From an uncultured Chloroflexota bacterium (GTDB taxonomy: Bacteria > Chloroflexota > Anaerolineae > Aggregatilineales > Phototrophicaceae): a stretch of 6,380 bases of DNA. A program made the translations under genes and the position numbers. Positions 5,992 to 6,380 of this stretch are shown here, piece by piece; the stretch's first letter is position 1; the number at the start of each line of letters is the position of its first letter. The notes under the pieces are model-generated. The model saw nothing but the letters and a program-made list of their open reading frames with translations, searched no databases and was not told the DNA's origin. The DNA lies in NCBI GenBank assembly GCA_937870805.1, contig CALMZT010001297.1, forward strand, positions 1 through 6,380, given 5' to 3'.

Positions 5992-6380
5992 GTCATTTGC
6001 CATCAACCTTCCCTCCTCGGGTAGAGGGACCGCGCGGGTACGAATAGCCTTCCCCTCGCACTCGGCCCTGTAGGTGCCGGGTGCCAGGGGCCGGGTGTTC
6101 GCGCACGCCGGCCCCGTTTCTTTGATCGGGTCCGACTGTAGACGCTCGGGCGGTCATGGTCAATCCACCTCCGGATCCTTCAGCCCGCCTAGCGTCGCCC
6201 CTGGCACGTGTCGGTATGCGGCGGAGCTTCGGCGATGGAGTCCAGCTGCGCGCGGCGCGCCAAGCGTCCAAGCTGGTTGCAGAGAGCCAGCGGCCTTTCG
6301 CGTGCGAGCCTCCGCGACTCGGCCCCACCGTGACAGCTTGGGAACTCCGGCACGACAGCACCGCCACGAATCGCGTCGCG
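5962..6380. other. GC-rich terminal stretch with no recognised gene
   Basis: About 420 bases of high GC. Open frames exist on both strands, as expected at this GC, but their translations are rich in Arg, Gly, Pro and Ser and match nothing I recognise. A minus-strand ATG at about 6156 with upstream GGAGG gives a roughly 54-codon frame (MTARASTVGPDQ...) ending near 5993, which could be a small gene or chance. No RNA gene, transposase or terminal repeat was seen. It may be a further unrelated fragment of the mosaic. Confidence 0.4.

Noticed and set aside
5227..6003. Long minus-strand open frame of about 259 codons
   Set aside because: Only its first ~70 residues show family resemblance; the rest is antisense to the NmrA-like and metallophosphoesterase fragments and reads as low-quality Gly/Arg/Gln-rich sequence.
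5993..6367. 124-codon minus-strand frame and possible group II intron or transposon remnant at the window end
   Set aside because: The Arg/Gly/Ser-rich translation suggests chance coding at high GC; no intron domain V, reverse transcriptase motif or transposase motif was seen.

Overview
The window looks like bacterial chromosomal DNA of moderate GC, interrupted by small non-coding mobile elements. The last ~1.05 kb is a GC-richer mosaic of gene fragments. The gene style (TPR-plus-membrane protein, rhomboid protease, large unrecognised membrane protein) and the CCCTCTCCC/GGGAGAGGG plus GGTGAGG intergenic repeats recall Chloroflexota (Anaerolineae-like) genomes. That placement is inference from memory and was not tested.

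Layout. At 34-1554 is a TPR protein with about three C-terminal membrane segments. Ten bases later, at 1565-2470, is a rhomboid intramembrane serine protease with its catalytic Ser/His pair intact; the two are probably one operon. From 2471 to 3380 there is no credible gene. That stretch holds a 481-bp terminal-inverted-repeat element (2487-2967) that itself appears to carry a nested ~221-bp insertion, and then a triple heptamer repeat. At 3381-4757 is a 458-aa protein of unrecognised family: soluble N-domain, Pro/Ala-rich linker, two membrane segments and a charged C-domain. From 4758 to 5241 is more repeat territory: an inverted copy of the heptamer, an 80-bp MITE-like palindromic element, and a 229-bp relative of the first element. 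The 458-aa gene is therefore bracketed by two related elements and by an inverted pair of heptamer repeats.

The end of the window is anomalous. A normal metallophosphoesterase start (5242) reads for about 27 codons to its first metal-binding motif, then switches in frame at about 5320-5335 to the middle and C-terminal part of an NmrA-like NAD(P)-binding protein. That in turn stops at about 5785, where a fragment resembling a molybdopterin oxidoreductase subunit begins on the opposite strand. After about 5962 nothing is recognisable. Base composition rises at the first junction. A chimeric assembly or a scrambled contig end is the simplest explanation; a genuine junkyard of gene fragments is the alternative.

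No convincing new enzymatic or defence system is visible. The most informative signals are the family of small nested elements and the unexplained chimeric tail.
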